Assembly: GCF_012273895.1 (NCBI RefSeq)
Contig: NC_052113.1
Location: 5,074,195 to 5,138,194, forward strand
DNA from: Zerene cesonia
Taxonomy: Eukaryota > Arthropoda > Insecta > Lepidoptera > Pieridae
DNA: 64,000 bases
Reading direction: 5' to 3'
Part shown: one piece after another, positions 46,155-58,172 of the stretch
Layout: the number at the start of each line of letters is the position of its first letter
Numbering within the stretch: position 1 is the first letter of the stretch
Position numbers and translations under genes: made by a program
Notes under the pieces: generated by a model
The model's database searches: none
What the model was told of the DNA's origin: nothing
What the model saw: the letters and a program-made list of their open reading frames with translations, nothing else

Positions 46155-49100
46155 AACTTTTAAACATGTTTGAATGTAATAATTTTTTTTTTGCGTTATA
46201 ATTACTGCTCCTTTTCTATGTCAAAATTATACCTTAATAAAAATCGCAGAAACATATTGAAATAAATATTTTTAATAATATACCGGTGATACAGCCAAAT
46301 ATCTATCTATAAAAAAAATTAAAATCATCACTCACCTACGTTCTTAAAAGCAAAGTAAGAAAACCTCCATAAAATCCATCAAACCATTTAGTTAAATTTA
46401 AAAAACGACAACTTAAAAGCTATTTTGCATTCAACAAATTCTAACCAAAAATATATCTTAGATACATTACAAAATGAGCTACGAGACCGAACTATCAAAT
46501 AACAGTAATTTTTGTTACAAGAAACCGTTTATCGGTTACATAGTTCTATGGTACAATCAGTGGAACGTATTGGTGAACATCATCCAGTAAATCGTGATCG
46601 GACCACCCACCGGCGCTGTGAGAAGGCAAATAAAATAAAACAACGATAAATAACAGTGCTCACGCATAATTGATCACAAATTAAAACTCTACTCGTTTAA
46701 AACGAACGCCGTCGCCGAAAGCAAAATTAGTGTCTGCGTCCATTCGCGGGCCTCGCACACAAACATGTGCTATACACACACGTCCACACTAATCAACTCA
46801 GGTACTTCACGTACACACATAAATAATAGGGCTGTCCCACGAGTTTTAAATCTCGAAGGTGTCGTGCATTATTTGCGTAATCTGATTTAAAATGCTTCTT
46901 AGAAACATAATTTGTTTTAAGCTTGACAAAACATTATTTATGTATTTGTGGTCTTTAGGTCATAATATTTCAAACGTTTTTGTGTAGTGAACTGTTTCTG
47001 TGAATTCATTTAAACAATTTTATTAAATTTTCGTAACCCAAAAGTGATTAGGCTTTTTATATTAAACATTGTTAATTTATTCTGAAAGAGAAGAAAAAAA
47101 TATGATTCAAATATATCTGCAATAAAATATGCAAAAGCAACAGAGTAATTCACAATTTATTATCTGCATAAAATTTAACCACCCTGAAACAATTTTAAAA
47201 ATTTTCTAATTTTGTAAACTGCTAAACAAAATTACCTGGGCATTTCTAACATATTTCTATTATATAAAAAATCATGCTTTAGTTTAAAGTAATAAAAATA
47301 ACCCACGGATCCCTGAAATTAATATCGTTCACATGTTGAACATCCGCTGAGATTCTTCAAACAATGATCTTTGTTCTAACACTTGCGTGACAATAAATTT
47401 ATTTTATGACAAACTGTTCACAGAGTACACTCTTTTATATCGGTTATAATTATTCTGACATATAACAAAATGATTGTTGTGTTTTATGATTTATGACGGA
47501 TATAATAAGTTCAGTTAACAATGCCAGTTGGAATCTAATAATACTAATAAATAAATGAGATAAGCATTCCTTCGTTTTTCGTAGTTAAATTGATATCAAG
47601 ATTAACATCTTTGAAAAAGGGTATTGTTGGAACGAGAATTAAATAAAAATTAGTTTTCTGGTACATTTAAAAACATTGAAAAATTATTACAATAGGTTTC
47701 TCTAACAATTTTAATTGAAATATCAATTTAGCTACATAAAGCAGTCCTTCTCTTTTTTAAATAGTTACATGTTTGTCGGAATTTGTATAATATAAACTGT
47801 ACGAATCAAACACAATAAGCAGATATTCTCAATAACAATTAACACAAATACAGTTTCCTAAACTATCATTAGGAGAATTAATAATAATTATCCACCCACT
47901 ACTTAATGTGTGAAATTGTATCGCCCGCTAAATACTAATCTACATTTATACCACACAAGAAGTCAAAGCACTTAACAAACGATCAATTAATGAGATCTTC
48001 TAATAATAGAGCACAATGCATATAATATGACAAATAGAATTAATTCTTGCTCAATTGCATGTGCATTCAGTCAATCACTTCGCCCACGGCCGTATTCAAT
48101 AGGCGTGATTCTGAATTGAGAATGTCTAGCTTCAATACATTAAAATTCATTGAAAACTTGTCTAATATGGTAGTACGTGAGGCGATTACTTGCCGGTCGC
48201 TTCGATGGAATACGAAAATCTCCTCAGACTTGCAGATGGTGTTACATGTCATACCCGCGGCCATTTTCACATATTAGAAAACTTAACACTAGTTTTCGTG
48301 CGTAATGTAGGAAGGAGCTAATGTACAAATATAATATAAATAATTAAATTATAAGCCCTAGAACATATTAATATTTTTAAAGATTATCTTAAGTACATTA
48401 AAAAGTTTTCTATAAAGTTCAACAGCTGGTTACAATAATATATCCACAATTCATCTTATATTTACGAAATAAATTTAACGTGGTAGTAATGTAATAGTAA
48501 AAGAGTTAACCAACCACTCTTACAAAACCGTAGTCATACGATATTCATTTTATTTTAAATAAACGCGATATTTCATCTTTATATCGCACCCGCTGACATT
48601 CCACACTCTGTGCTTTGTGCATAAGATACGATGCTTACGGCTTTTTACTAGTATATTCAAAGGATTTCTAGTTTCTACCCTTTATTCGAGCGCCTTTATA
48701 CAAAAGGATCAAACTCTTCAAGACTAGTAGTTGCTGGCATAACGTGTTTTCTTTCAAAAATTACGAAGTACAGCTTTATTGCATTGACAATGTTAACTCT
48801 AGTTCTATACTAATGCCTCAAAGCGTACGTGTCCATGACAATATTGGTAGAACGTATCGTATTTGCCAAATTAAAAATATAGCCATAATTTCAAATTATT
48901 TTCACCTTCAAATATCTATGACTTTTTTATCTACTATTTTATAATATATATCACAACAACCTTTTAAGACGTATTTGTAAACACGACATTTAAAAATCTT
49001 TCCCACACAAAAAACAATAAGTATTGTATCCCCCAAAAAATATGGAATTAAATGAAATGTTTAAATACTTATCAATAATTTCAACATCAAGACATATCAA

Positions 49101-49707
49101 ACTACATAAACTCTTACAATACTAAAACATAAAGATTTAAATAAAGATTTCATAAAGATTAGCAACACAAGTGTCGAGTACACATAAATTTATATACCTA
49201 CCTCTTTTTTACTTGTACATCCGACACAAACATAATCACTATCAAAACTACAAATCAGAATTGTTGCACAGATAAAGCAATAAAAAAAAGATAAGCCGAC
49301 ATTCCGTGTTCACGTACTTTGTAAAATATGATTTGTTATTTGGTTACTCATTATAATATTGTATACAGGTTGGGAATAAGAAAATTCTTCACTATAAAAT
49401 TGCGCATAAATTTATGTACAAAATATTTAAAAGCGTGACTTGCTGCACTTGCCACAGGTTACGTTACATTCCTCTCCAATAAATTCAGAATTTTTATATG
49501 CTTTAAGAAGCACACGGCTTAGTTAAAATACCTCACTCTATTCAGTCGCGTTTTATCACACCATGGCAATCTCTGTGAATACTATTTTGTTATTTTTGCA
49601 GAAGTAATGCAGATGAGGAAAGAAATATTACGAGCTTGGCCATTAAGGAGATATTTATAGCTTGAACACTGCCTTCCTAGATTGTGTTGATATTTTTTAT
49701 GATGAAT

Positions 49708-50169
49708 CTAATAATTTCCTTGAAATTTTAATTGAAATATATAATTCGTTTCTGTATAATTTATTCTGAACGACAACAATAGAAGAAAAAAACTTTTGTG
49801 TTTTCGATGCTGGCGGTCGACACAGTTCAAATTAGGAACAATAAGAATGTGATGCAACAATGAGTATCTATTATCGAGAACAACTGTTCGATTTTCAAAT
49901 AGAAAGCGGTAAATTTCGTAAACAAAATTATTCTGAAGCGCACAATTTAAAACGATGTAGATACAAATTGTGACTTTTTCCCATAAAAACATGAAGAGAG
50001 CAAAAACGGCATTAAGTGAATTTATGGTGATTATTCTACCAGATGACAGCGATGGATGTATGAGGTCTTGTCGTAGCTTCATCAACACAACCATTGTCCG
50101 TCCATCAAGCAAAGTTTTTATGGGGACTAAAATAGTAAGATATGACAAGATTACGTTAAAAAGTGGCAT
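49708..50169 (-). other. Unassigned 153-codon open frame, hydrophobic
   Basis: This is an ATG-started open frame of 153 codons, outside any repeat that I recognise. The translation is hydrophobic in several stretches, such as NVILSYLTILVPIKTLL near the start and LNAVFALFMFLWEKVTICIY in the middle. These could be membrane segments, but AT-rich random sequence also gives Ile/Leu/Phe-rich translations. No receptor, transporter or transposase motif is visible. There is an overlapping 95-codon frame on the other strand (49970-50257). A receptor exon or pseudogene is possible, and chance is also possible. Confidence 0.2.
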
Positions 50170-53100
50170 AAAAACTATTCAGCTCGTTAGTTTGAGTAAA
50201 AAGATTTCTACACGCCATACGACTACTGTTATAGGTAAGCATAATTTCGTTATGTAAAATCCATTCTTTGATCAATTATCTTCCATTTCTTCAAATTATA
50301 GATGACAAACTGTCGCATTTATAATATTAGTAGGATAGTAGGAAGTACACCAAGCAAACAGCAAATATACAAAGATACATTAAATAATTTTGGCGGCAAA
50401 CATTTAGTTTAGCTGACAAAAAAGAATATTTTAAGTCTTCACAAAGCAAGAATAGCTTTTCAGGAAACTAGGCGCGGCAGTTAGTTTAATACGCACGACG
50501 TCAAAGGAGTTTTTTGATGTCAAGTACTTTAGCCAAGACTAACCAATAGTACCTACGCGAACGTTAAATTGCGCTTATAAATAAGCGATTTTCTATGTGT
50601 ATTCATGCTACCGTTATACACCTAAAATGTTCAGCTGATATCTATAGTTTTGTTTATAAAGATGAACTCTGAAACAAATGCAAATATAGGTAGAAAAACA
50701 AAACTAAAAAGTTATAGGCACCTTTTTGGTTTAATTTATTTAATTAAAAGAAGCAATAAACACTTAAGTTCATTATTAAGTTTACTTTTATTTTGAATTC
50801 CTGTAAAATTAAAGTTTTAGATTCTCAATATATATATACCCTTTTAATTGAAATTAGTTATTAAAAAAAACTACCACTTTCGCAACATCATCGCCAGGTC
50901 ATTTTAAAACTCTTAAATGCAGTTCGATCAAGAGTTAACAATAAATACAAAGTATAAATTGTATCCTCTAAAATTATTAGCCACAGGAAAAGTGAGACTT
51001 AAACATTCATAAGTTATAATAACAAACACTAAAATTTATAGCGAAGGTGTAATAGCGAAATACACATAAACAACAGAATTATGTAACCAGAACATTCATA
51101 TTTATAACATGCACTAACGTGTTGGTAGAAGTTAATAAAATAACATTTAATTCGCTTTTCACATTGTTTTCTCTTTTGCTGAATCAAATTTGCAACTATT
51201 GGTGGCGGCGCTAGGCCAGGCGGTTACGTTGGAACGATGCCATGCCGCCGTGCTGTGGGTTGGCGAAATTTCTTTGCTCTTATTGCCGAATAAGTGAGAA
51301 ACATCGCATAATTGTCGAACAACCGACTTAAATAGCTATCGCCTTATCTCGCCGAATTAATTTTATATGTGTAAGGGGAACATCTAAAATTCGTGGCGCG
51401 TTGTTAAATTTAAGACAGTTCAGAGCTTAAGATTTCGAGTAATGCTAAGTATAAGTATCTGCTCGGCATTAGGCGGAATGTGTACTGCGTGTATATTATA
51501 ATCATTTAATATTGTACTTGTTTTAATCATTTTTTTGTGCAAACTTTTAAATAAAGGGATAATATAAATAGCTGGTATTTCCAGTAAAGCGTCAGCTTAC
51601 TTTTTTATATCGATGACTAAATAAACCATTCATCCAATAATGTGGAACTTAAAGCATTTAATAGATTACCTATTCTATATCCACAACAAATGAACATTAA
51701 GCTGGGCAATAAAAAATTAACAACTCGCACTTCCTCCATGAAATAATTTCACATTGAATCGTTCATAATGAACTACTGATCTTTAATCTACATTGAACTT
51801 TGATCTTAGAGATAACTTCGAGGGTCCCACTGATTTATGTTAATAGAAACAAAATTGAAATTAATTCCGAAAATTAAAAAATGATGAACGCAATGTTAAA
51901 ATATGCTTCCCTTTTTGCGAAGCGGGAAAAAGCTCGAGTTTTTTTCACGTTCCAGAAGCGAGTGAATTTAACGAGGTTTCGTTCATTGTGTAGTTCCAGA
52001 TTCGGAGGTGTTTTATGAAACTAATTAATGTCAAAGACAATGATTTACAGCCATTTTCGGGTATCGCTTCGTAAGTTTTTATTCTGCTCTACAATCTTTT
52101 GATTACATCTCATAACTCCTTTTTATCTTACATACTTAGTTTGTAGTATCGAAGCGATATGCAGACGTCATAATGCCGTTCTTTTAAATAGTAAATAAAT
52201 ATGAATATATAGATACATACTATCTATATATACACACCCCATGAAAACATACATAAAAACTTTATCATCAAGTTCCATCTATAAGACACCAAGATAAAAT
52301 CATGAAGTAAATTAATCACAACACGGCTACCGAATCTCCATCCTATTTTATGGCGTAGACAAGAAATTATTCTGAAATCGTTATTTTAATGCGCGTGGGC
52401 ATTTAGTCACGGGTCTGGCCCTTCCCATCGTAACTATAGTCCCTTAATAAACGTATAGTTCATCGTTGAAACTATTTCTCCGGAGTAACCGGTTCCAACC
52501 CGACAACGGTCATTAAACTAGTGTGGACATACCTTGAGATACGTTCTATAAAGATTTCATATCTAATGTCACAGGTCAAAAATGTTTACGAAACATGACA
52601 GTCAATTAGAGGTTATGTAGCGGCGAATGATAAAAAAGGGAAAACAAAAACATTAAATTACCCTGACTTTGATAACGGTTACCGTTTTTTGTTTATTGAA
52701 TAAGAGGCTGTCACAATATTATAAAGCCAGTAATAAAAACATGGCCAGCATTAGATGCTTTCTTTAACATTTGCATATAACGAAACTTTCAGCATTACAG
52801 ATATTAAAATTGAAATAATTAGCACTTGAATTGCACATAAATATGTTTTTGTATTTCGCTGACCGCTATGCAAAGAAAAGCTTTTCAAACATTAATTAAT
52901 TTACAAATTGATTAGTTATATACTGGTCATACAATTGTTGATACGTTAAACAATTAGTTAGTCACAAAACAAAACACAACTTTTGAACATCATATATATA
53001 GTTCAGAAAAAGGTATATAATATATTATATCAAAGAATTTAAATCGGAACACATCAAAGGAGCTCAAAGATGGTATTTTTTGTGAAACAAATACATTTAT

Positions 53101-54755
53101 AATAAGCTGCTATGACAAACGACTGCAACGGCTGGTTTCAACATGACAAGAGCGCAACGAGAACTGTTTTCATCCTGTGTTTTTTTCACTACAGGTGAAG
53201 AGGCAACCCACACTTTAGCCGGCAGTAACCTGTAATCTAAATTCATTTCTCGATCGACCCACCGCACCATATCTCTGTTTTTATTATAGCTCCAAGGCCC
53301 ATTTGCAGGTTTTTTATTTGTAACAAATTAGCTATTATTTTCGTGACGGCCGGATCCCATTACCGGCTCAGTTTTTTCCATACAAAGCTGAGCAGCTACA
53401 ATTCGATTTTGGGTAAGGTCGCGAGTTATCAATGTATTGATCGTTTTACACAGCACGCTTGCAATGATTCCCTTCCAAGAAAACAGAATTTATTTTATCC
53501 GCCGTGGAGACTCTTTGATTGTCTTTATTACTTGTGGTAAAGGATTATTAAATATGTATTAGGCGCCGGTCTGTGTCGCACTGAATAGGCGATACCAACG
53601 TATGAATTATTTAAAAACTGCTATCCATAAATATTTCTTTTCATATCGAATTTTTATACGGTATAAACAGACGGATATATTCAGACTATATGAATTGTAA
53701 CGAGTCGGTAAATCGATTGTATAATACCTTAAAATCGATAATATAAGAAACTTGTTAAATACATATGTATATATACAGAGTATATTAATGCAACAGTTCC
53801 AATTATGTCAATTATCTTACGCATGCTTGTCTTTTGACTTAATTATAAGAGCAATTTTGATAGTCTTTGTGTAACATTTGAACAAGGAAACAGCGTATGC
53901 ACTCCGTATCTCGACAGACTACTTACCGTGAACCCCTAGCCGAGTATTCTTTGATCTAGAGAACAAAGTCTTAAACAAAGCTCTAATACAAAGGACACGC
54001 CTTTCCACGTACCCTTTCCACGCACGTATCATTTTGAAGCAATCAGCGTCGCGGTAGCAAATAGTGAGAAAACTAGTGACTTCCGTGCACTCGAGTCGGC
54101 AGTTTCAAAAAATCCAATGTAATACATTTTAGAAGCAGTCACGGTGTGTTGTAGACAAAAGCATGCGTGCTGACACTCATTATGCTACATTACCAAACGT
54201 TTTAATGCCGTGAGAGCGCGTTTTAATCCGTTCACCTCGCTGAACATGCACCAAAAACTCACGTCATTGACCGTATGTTATTAATATACCGCTAATTGCG
54301 ATATACGGGAACATTATTTTGATACTATTGGCACGAACAAATACAAATTTTGTTTAATTATTATATCATCAAACGAAGTCAAACCCAGGAATGGCATCTT
54401 AATTATCTAGACTTCAACTAAGCAATTGGATTACTTGTTGCTTGCAACACAAACGGTGTCCGGCTCAAATCTTATTTGCACCAATTGCAGCTACATGCTT
54501 TTAAACTTAACTAACTTCAAGTACTAACACAATACACAGAAGAACGCCACGCTAATGAAGAAATGTGCTCAGTGCTGGATGTTAGTTGGTAAAACTATTT
54601 CTTCGCTTTTGTAGCTTGCGTTAACAATACTTTTTAATGAGTGTTAGTGGAAGAGTAAATGAACAAATTAAACTATTTGAAACGCAAATAGACCAGGGCC
54701 TTATTAAATTTTATTATTTTGTGTCTAGGCATAACAATTTTGAACGACGACTTGG

Positions 54756-54812
54756 ACTTGGAATGTTAGTAACATTAACCCACTACGGGTTAATGTTACT
54801 AACATTCCAAGT
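54756..54812. repeat. Perfect 26-bp hairpin with 5-nt loop
   Basis: The arm ACTTGGAATGTTAGTAACAT followed by TAACCC (54756-54781) is exactly complementary to 54787-54812 in reverse. The loop is ACTAC. There are no mismatches. It lies within a 105-codon open frame (54637-54954) that looks like chance. The perfection suggests recent origin or selection for pairing. Confidence 0.95.
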
Positions 54813-55448
54813 TACTCACAATGTCATGATCATTTCTGAACGTCCCTATAATATTCAGTATCCCAATATAATAAAATACGCATTCAAAATTCAAGCCGCA
54901 CGCGTGACACACGCACTTGAAAACTCTAGCAATCATTTGAGGGTAGCAACATAGCGTTTCTACTTGACCTACTTTACAACACCCATTTGATATACAACTT
55001 TTCATCCGACACTTTAGTTATATTTGTAATTAAAAGTTGTACATTGTAAGTTTCGAACGGTGCTCTATTGTGAAAATTGTATCGAAGTTTCGTTTCATAC
55101 ATGAGAACAATATGAAATACGCAATGGAAATAATAGGGGTGTATTTGATGTAAAATATAAAAGAAGGTTAAACTAATAAGGAGATTTATATTCCATTATT
55201 ATTTTGGTAAAAAACCTGGTTGTAGGATGCGTCAGGGGATAGACTGGTAACATAGAGCAATGGATAACTAATCCGAGCAAACAAGAGTAGACCAGCATGT
55301 TGAAGGTACACACACTTATCACGCATACGCCAGAGAACTCATGCCCACGGCGTATTTTACTTTACCGAAATATCGAGGATGCGTGCTTATGAAATCGACT
55401 GAAGATACAAAGCGTGAGTGTACAATGTTCAGGAATTATGATTAAACG

Positions 55449-55519
55449 TAGAAATTTTTTAGAAATATAAAATTTTTTAGAAATATGAAATTTTTAAGAA
55501 ATATGAGATTTTTTAGTAA
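55449..55519. repeat. Short A/T tandem repeat
   Basis: Three to four imperfect units, about 19 bp each, have the form TAGAAATATGAAATTTTT. They differ by single-base substitutions and one-base indels. Confidence 0.8.
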
Positions 55520-57324
55520 TAGAAATTAGAAACTCACGTGAATGCGGTAAGTAAAATGCATTTTAAATCGAGGTTGAGAAGAAACAAAAAGGTAATTTAC
55601 ACATTTGCGCTTAAAACGTTTATTTATGTAACACATCAAATGCAGTTATTCCAAAGAAATTTAAAATGTACAACTACGCGTTTAAATGCTGTCCATAAGT
55701 CATAAAAGTCATTTTAAGTAGCAGTTCCTTTAAATACCTGTATGGTAAATCTAATAAATAATATATATTTGATAACAAATAAAAAACTTACTAATTATTC
55801 AGTTTCCTTTTACCCGATTCACATCCGCCGCAATAAACCACATCAGTTAATGCAGTAAGCATCATTTTATTTATTTATAATGGTCGATTTTATGAGCTTT
55901 ATAAAACCAGTAAGCGCTAATTTGAATGGTGGTTTAAATAAAAGCAATGCGCTATAAACAAAGAGTGTTCCCAACCAATCAAAATTTGGTTTCGGTGCTG
56001 GGCGTGGCGTAATCCTTAACTTCAAAGTTGCCCGAAACAAAAACCTATACAATTCTAGCATAAAGAATAATTAACGCACATTTTTTATAAATTTCTTATC
56101 GTGTTAGCTCTCAGCTATTCAACGAATCCGGTTTTTGAATGGGTCTTTAAATTGTACGGAATGTATTAGATATCAATTTACTAGCTACTCGAGCATAAAC
56201 TCAATCTATGATACGCTATAAAGTTGATTAGAAAACGATTAAGAATCGTTATAAAATGAGAACATGTAAGTACTAATAATATTTAAATGCAAAACCTACA
56301 ATGCGTCCGCTTGTAATCTTAATAGCTACTTGCTCTATAATTACCACACCCATGCACTTTAAATTAATTTCCCAGTGCAGTGAACCGATGGACGTCGCTA
56401 TTATAAGTTGATATTATATTAGTAGATAATGACGGGCGCTAGCGGCAATTAGACCTCGATTAGTTCCTTGTTTTTGTGTTATCTCATATATCTTGGCAGT
56501 AAAATGAGACGGGGATCTTGTTAAGACGCAATGTAGTATAATATTAATACCATATGTGGCTTGTTGTAAAAATGCATGTCATAAAACGTATTTCAATCAT
56601 TTTTAACGATCCTTTCGTGATGATGTTTTTGGAACTTTAAAATTTTTGAGAGATCATAAATTGAGAGTGATTTAAATTTAATAATTGAAAGCAGCATATT
56701 GTACAATATATTGCACATTTGTTTCGTTAAATATATACAAAATTCCCAACTAACAGGTACAAAAACAACAGGTAGAAATATTCTACATTTTAATATTTTT
56801 GTGACGTTAAAAAAATGTCCTCCCGAGCCCTAACAGAAACTCATACAAAACATAACTGACATGTACGAACAAACTTTTACGATTATTAAATTACTCCCAT
56901 ACGACAACAGGTGGTACATGTGAGAAAACTCATACGTCGGAGGTGAATTGAATTTTAATGATAGGTTAATGCTGTCATAACATTCATCTTCAACTTAAAA
57001 TACCTTTAACATCGGTTTTTTATCGTTTATATTGGTATTTTATGTACAGAAATTATAGTATAACCGAGAAGAGTGGATATTTAGGATTGAATATCATACA
57101 AATGCATGAAGACTAATGTTATTTTAACATTAACAGTAATTCGCCTTAGAATATACTTATTTTCGGCGTGTTAGAGATGTATAAATAACAAATAAAGCAT
57201 TGCGATATGACAAAAATCTACAATAACTCTAATAAATATACTGAAATATGATACTTAAAAATACGCTGTAAGGACAGTATCAACTAAATAATCTCCATTC
57301 TCATACAGAGTATACATAAAACAA

Positions 57325-57344
57325 TTTATTTATTTATTTATTTA
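57325..57344. repeat. (TTTA)n microsatellite
   Basis: About five TTTA units are found in non-coding DNA. Confidence 0.9.
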
Positions 57345-57886
57345 GTAAACTCATGGATTGGTGTATTCTCACCGATCGTGAATAAATATATAAAATTTGT
57401 GTTAAATCTATCGAGTTTAAAGTGGTGCAAAATCAAGTCAAAAGGAGTCGATTAGAAACGAACATACAACTGAAGCTAATTGTATATAAACATGTTAAAA
57501 GCAATACGTGCAAACAGCTTGTATGAAAAACTAGGAATTTCTATGGAGTTTGGGTGCGTCATTATACACACTGAGACTGAATACCTTTTAATGGGCTGAC
57601 TGCATATTAAATAAATTATAACTTGCACGGTACACCATAAATAGTTTTGTTCGACGGTGCGTGGGCGTGCGACACTTGAAAAGATAATTAATTTTCTTGC
57701 ACACTTACAAAAAGCTTTCACTGCTCCTCATTTAGAACGCAGCGTTGACTAAAATTTAATATTGACAACGTAAATAAGATACGTACAAATTGGTGTAGGA
57801 ATAAATTCTAATGAAAACATTTTACTAATTAGGAAATTTCTATTCTTATTCTTTTCTTCGTATTTAATCTTAAAAGTAAATTTTTT

Positions 57887-58172
57887 CTTCGCCCGTATGT
57901 GCCCGATATATAGAATGACCTATGTTTTCAACCCCTCTAATGGTAAAATAAATTTAAAATCAAAGAGCTGTTTTAAGTATTGTTCTTTTTCTGTCCGGAT
58001 ACCAAGATTCCTGTTTTATCACAAGGGAGCCTTTAATCGGGATAAAAATATCCTTTCACCCAATTCAGCTGCATTCAGCAGCATTCAGCAAAATCCGTTC
58101 AGTAGTTTCAGTGTGATTGACGCTCAAACATCTAAACAAACAAACTTTCATGTTTATAATATTCGTGTAGTG
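57887..58172 (+). mobile_element. Retroposon 3' fragment, probably family B or D
   Basis: It begins CTTCGCCCGTATGTGCCCG and carries AAGGGAGCCTTTAATCGGG and ATAAAAATATCC. CAAAATCCGTTCAGTAGTTT follows, then CAAACAAACTTTCATG and TTATAATATTCGTGTAG. The order (dinucleotide-shifted target phrase, ATCCGTTCAGTAGTTT, ACAAACTTTC, ATAATATT) is the usual 3' layout of these retroposons. A 10-bp unit (GCATTCAGCA) is duplicated in tandem near 58069-58089. The 103-codon frame over it is not a gene. Confidence 0.6.

Larger units (their letters stand above)
46168..57886. other. Non-coding DNA with scattered GC-rich islands and one hairpin
   Basis: No exon is supported. The longest open frame is 153 codons at 49708-50169 (minus), described separately. 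Small GC-rich blocks lie at 48060-48270 and 51200-51262. A perfect hairpin lies at 54756-54812, and a 19-bp tandem repeat at 55449-55519. The (TTTA)n run at 57325-57344 is a microsatellite. Fragments such as 53343-53540 have splice-like borders but no recognisable protein. Confidence 0.45.

Noticed and set aside
48047..48277. Overlapping frames of 76 and 67 codons on both strands
   Set aside because: The composition is slightly better than the background, but there is no motif and both strands are equally open. A GC-richer non-coding block is the simpler reading.
53206..53412. Possible plus-strand exons (acceptor TTTTTTCACTACAG at 53199; donor TTGG/GTAAGG near 53412)
   Set aside because: The implied peptides are short, and no partner exon could be found within reach. 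Single splice-like words are frequent by chance.
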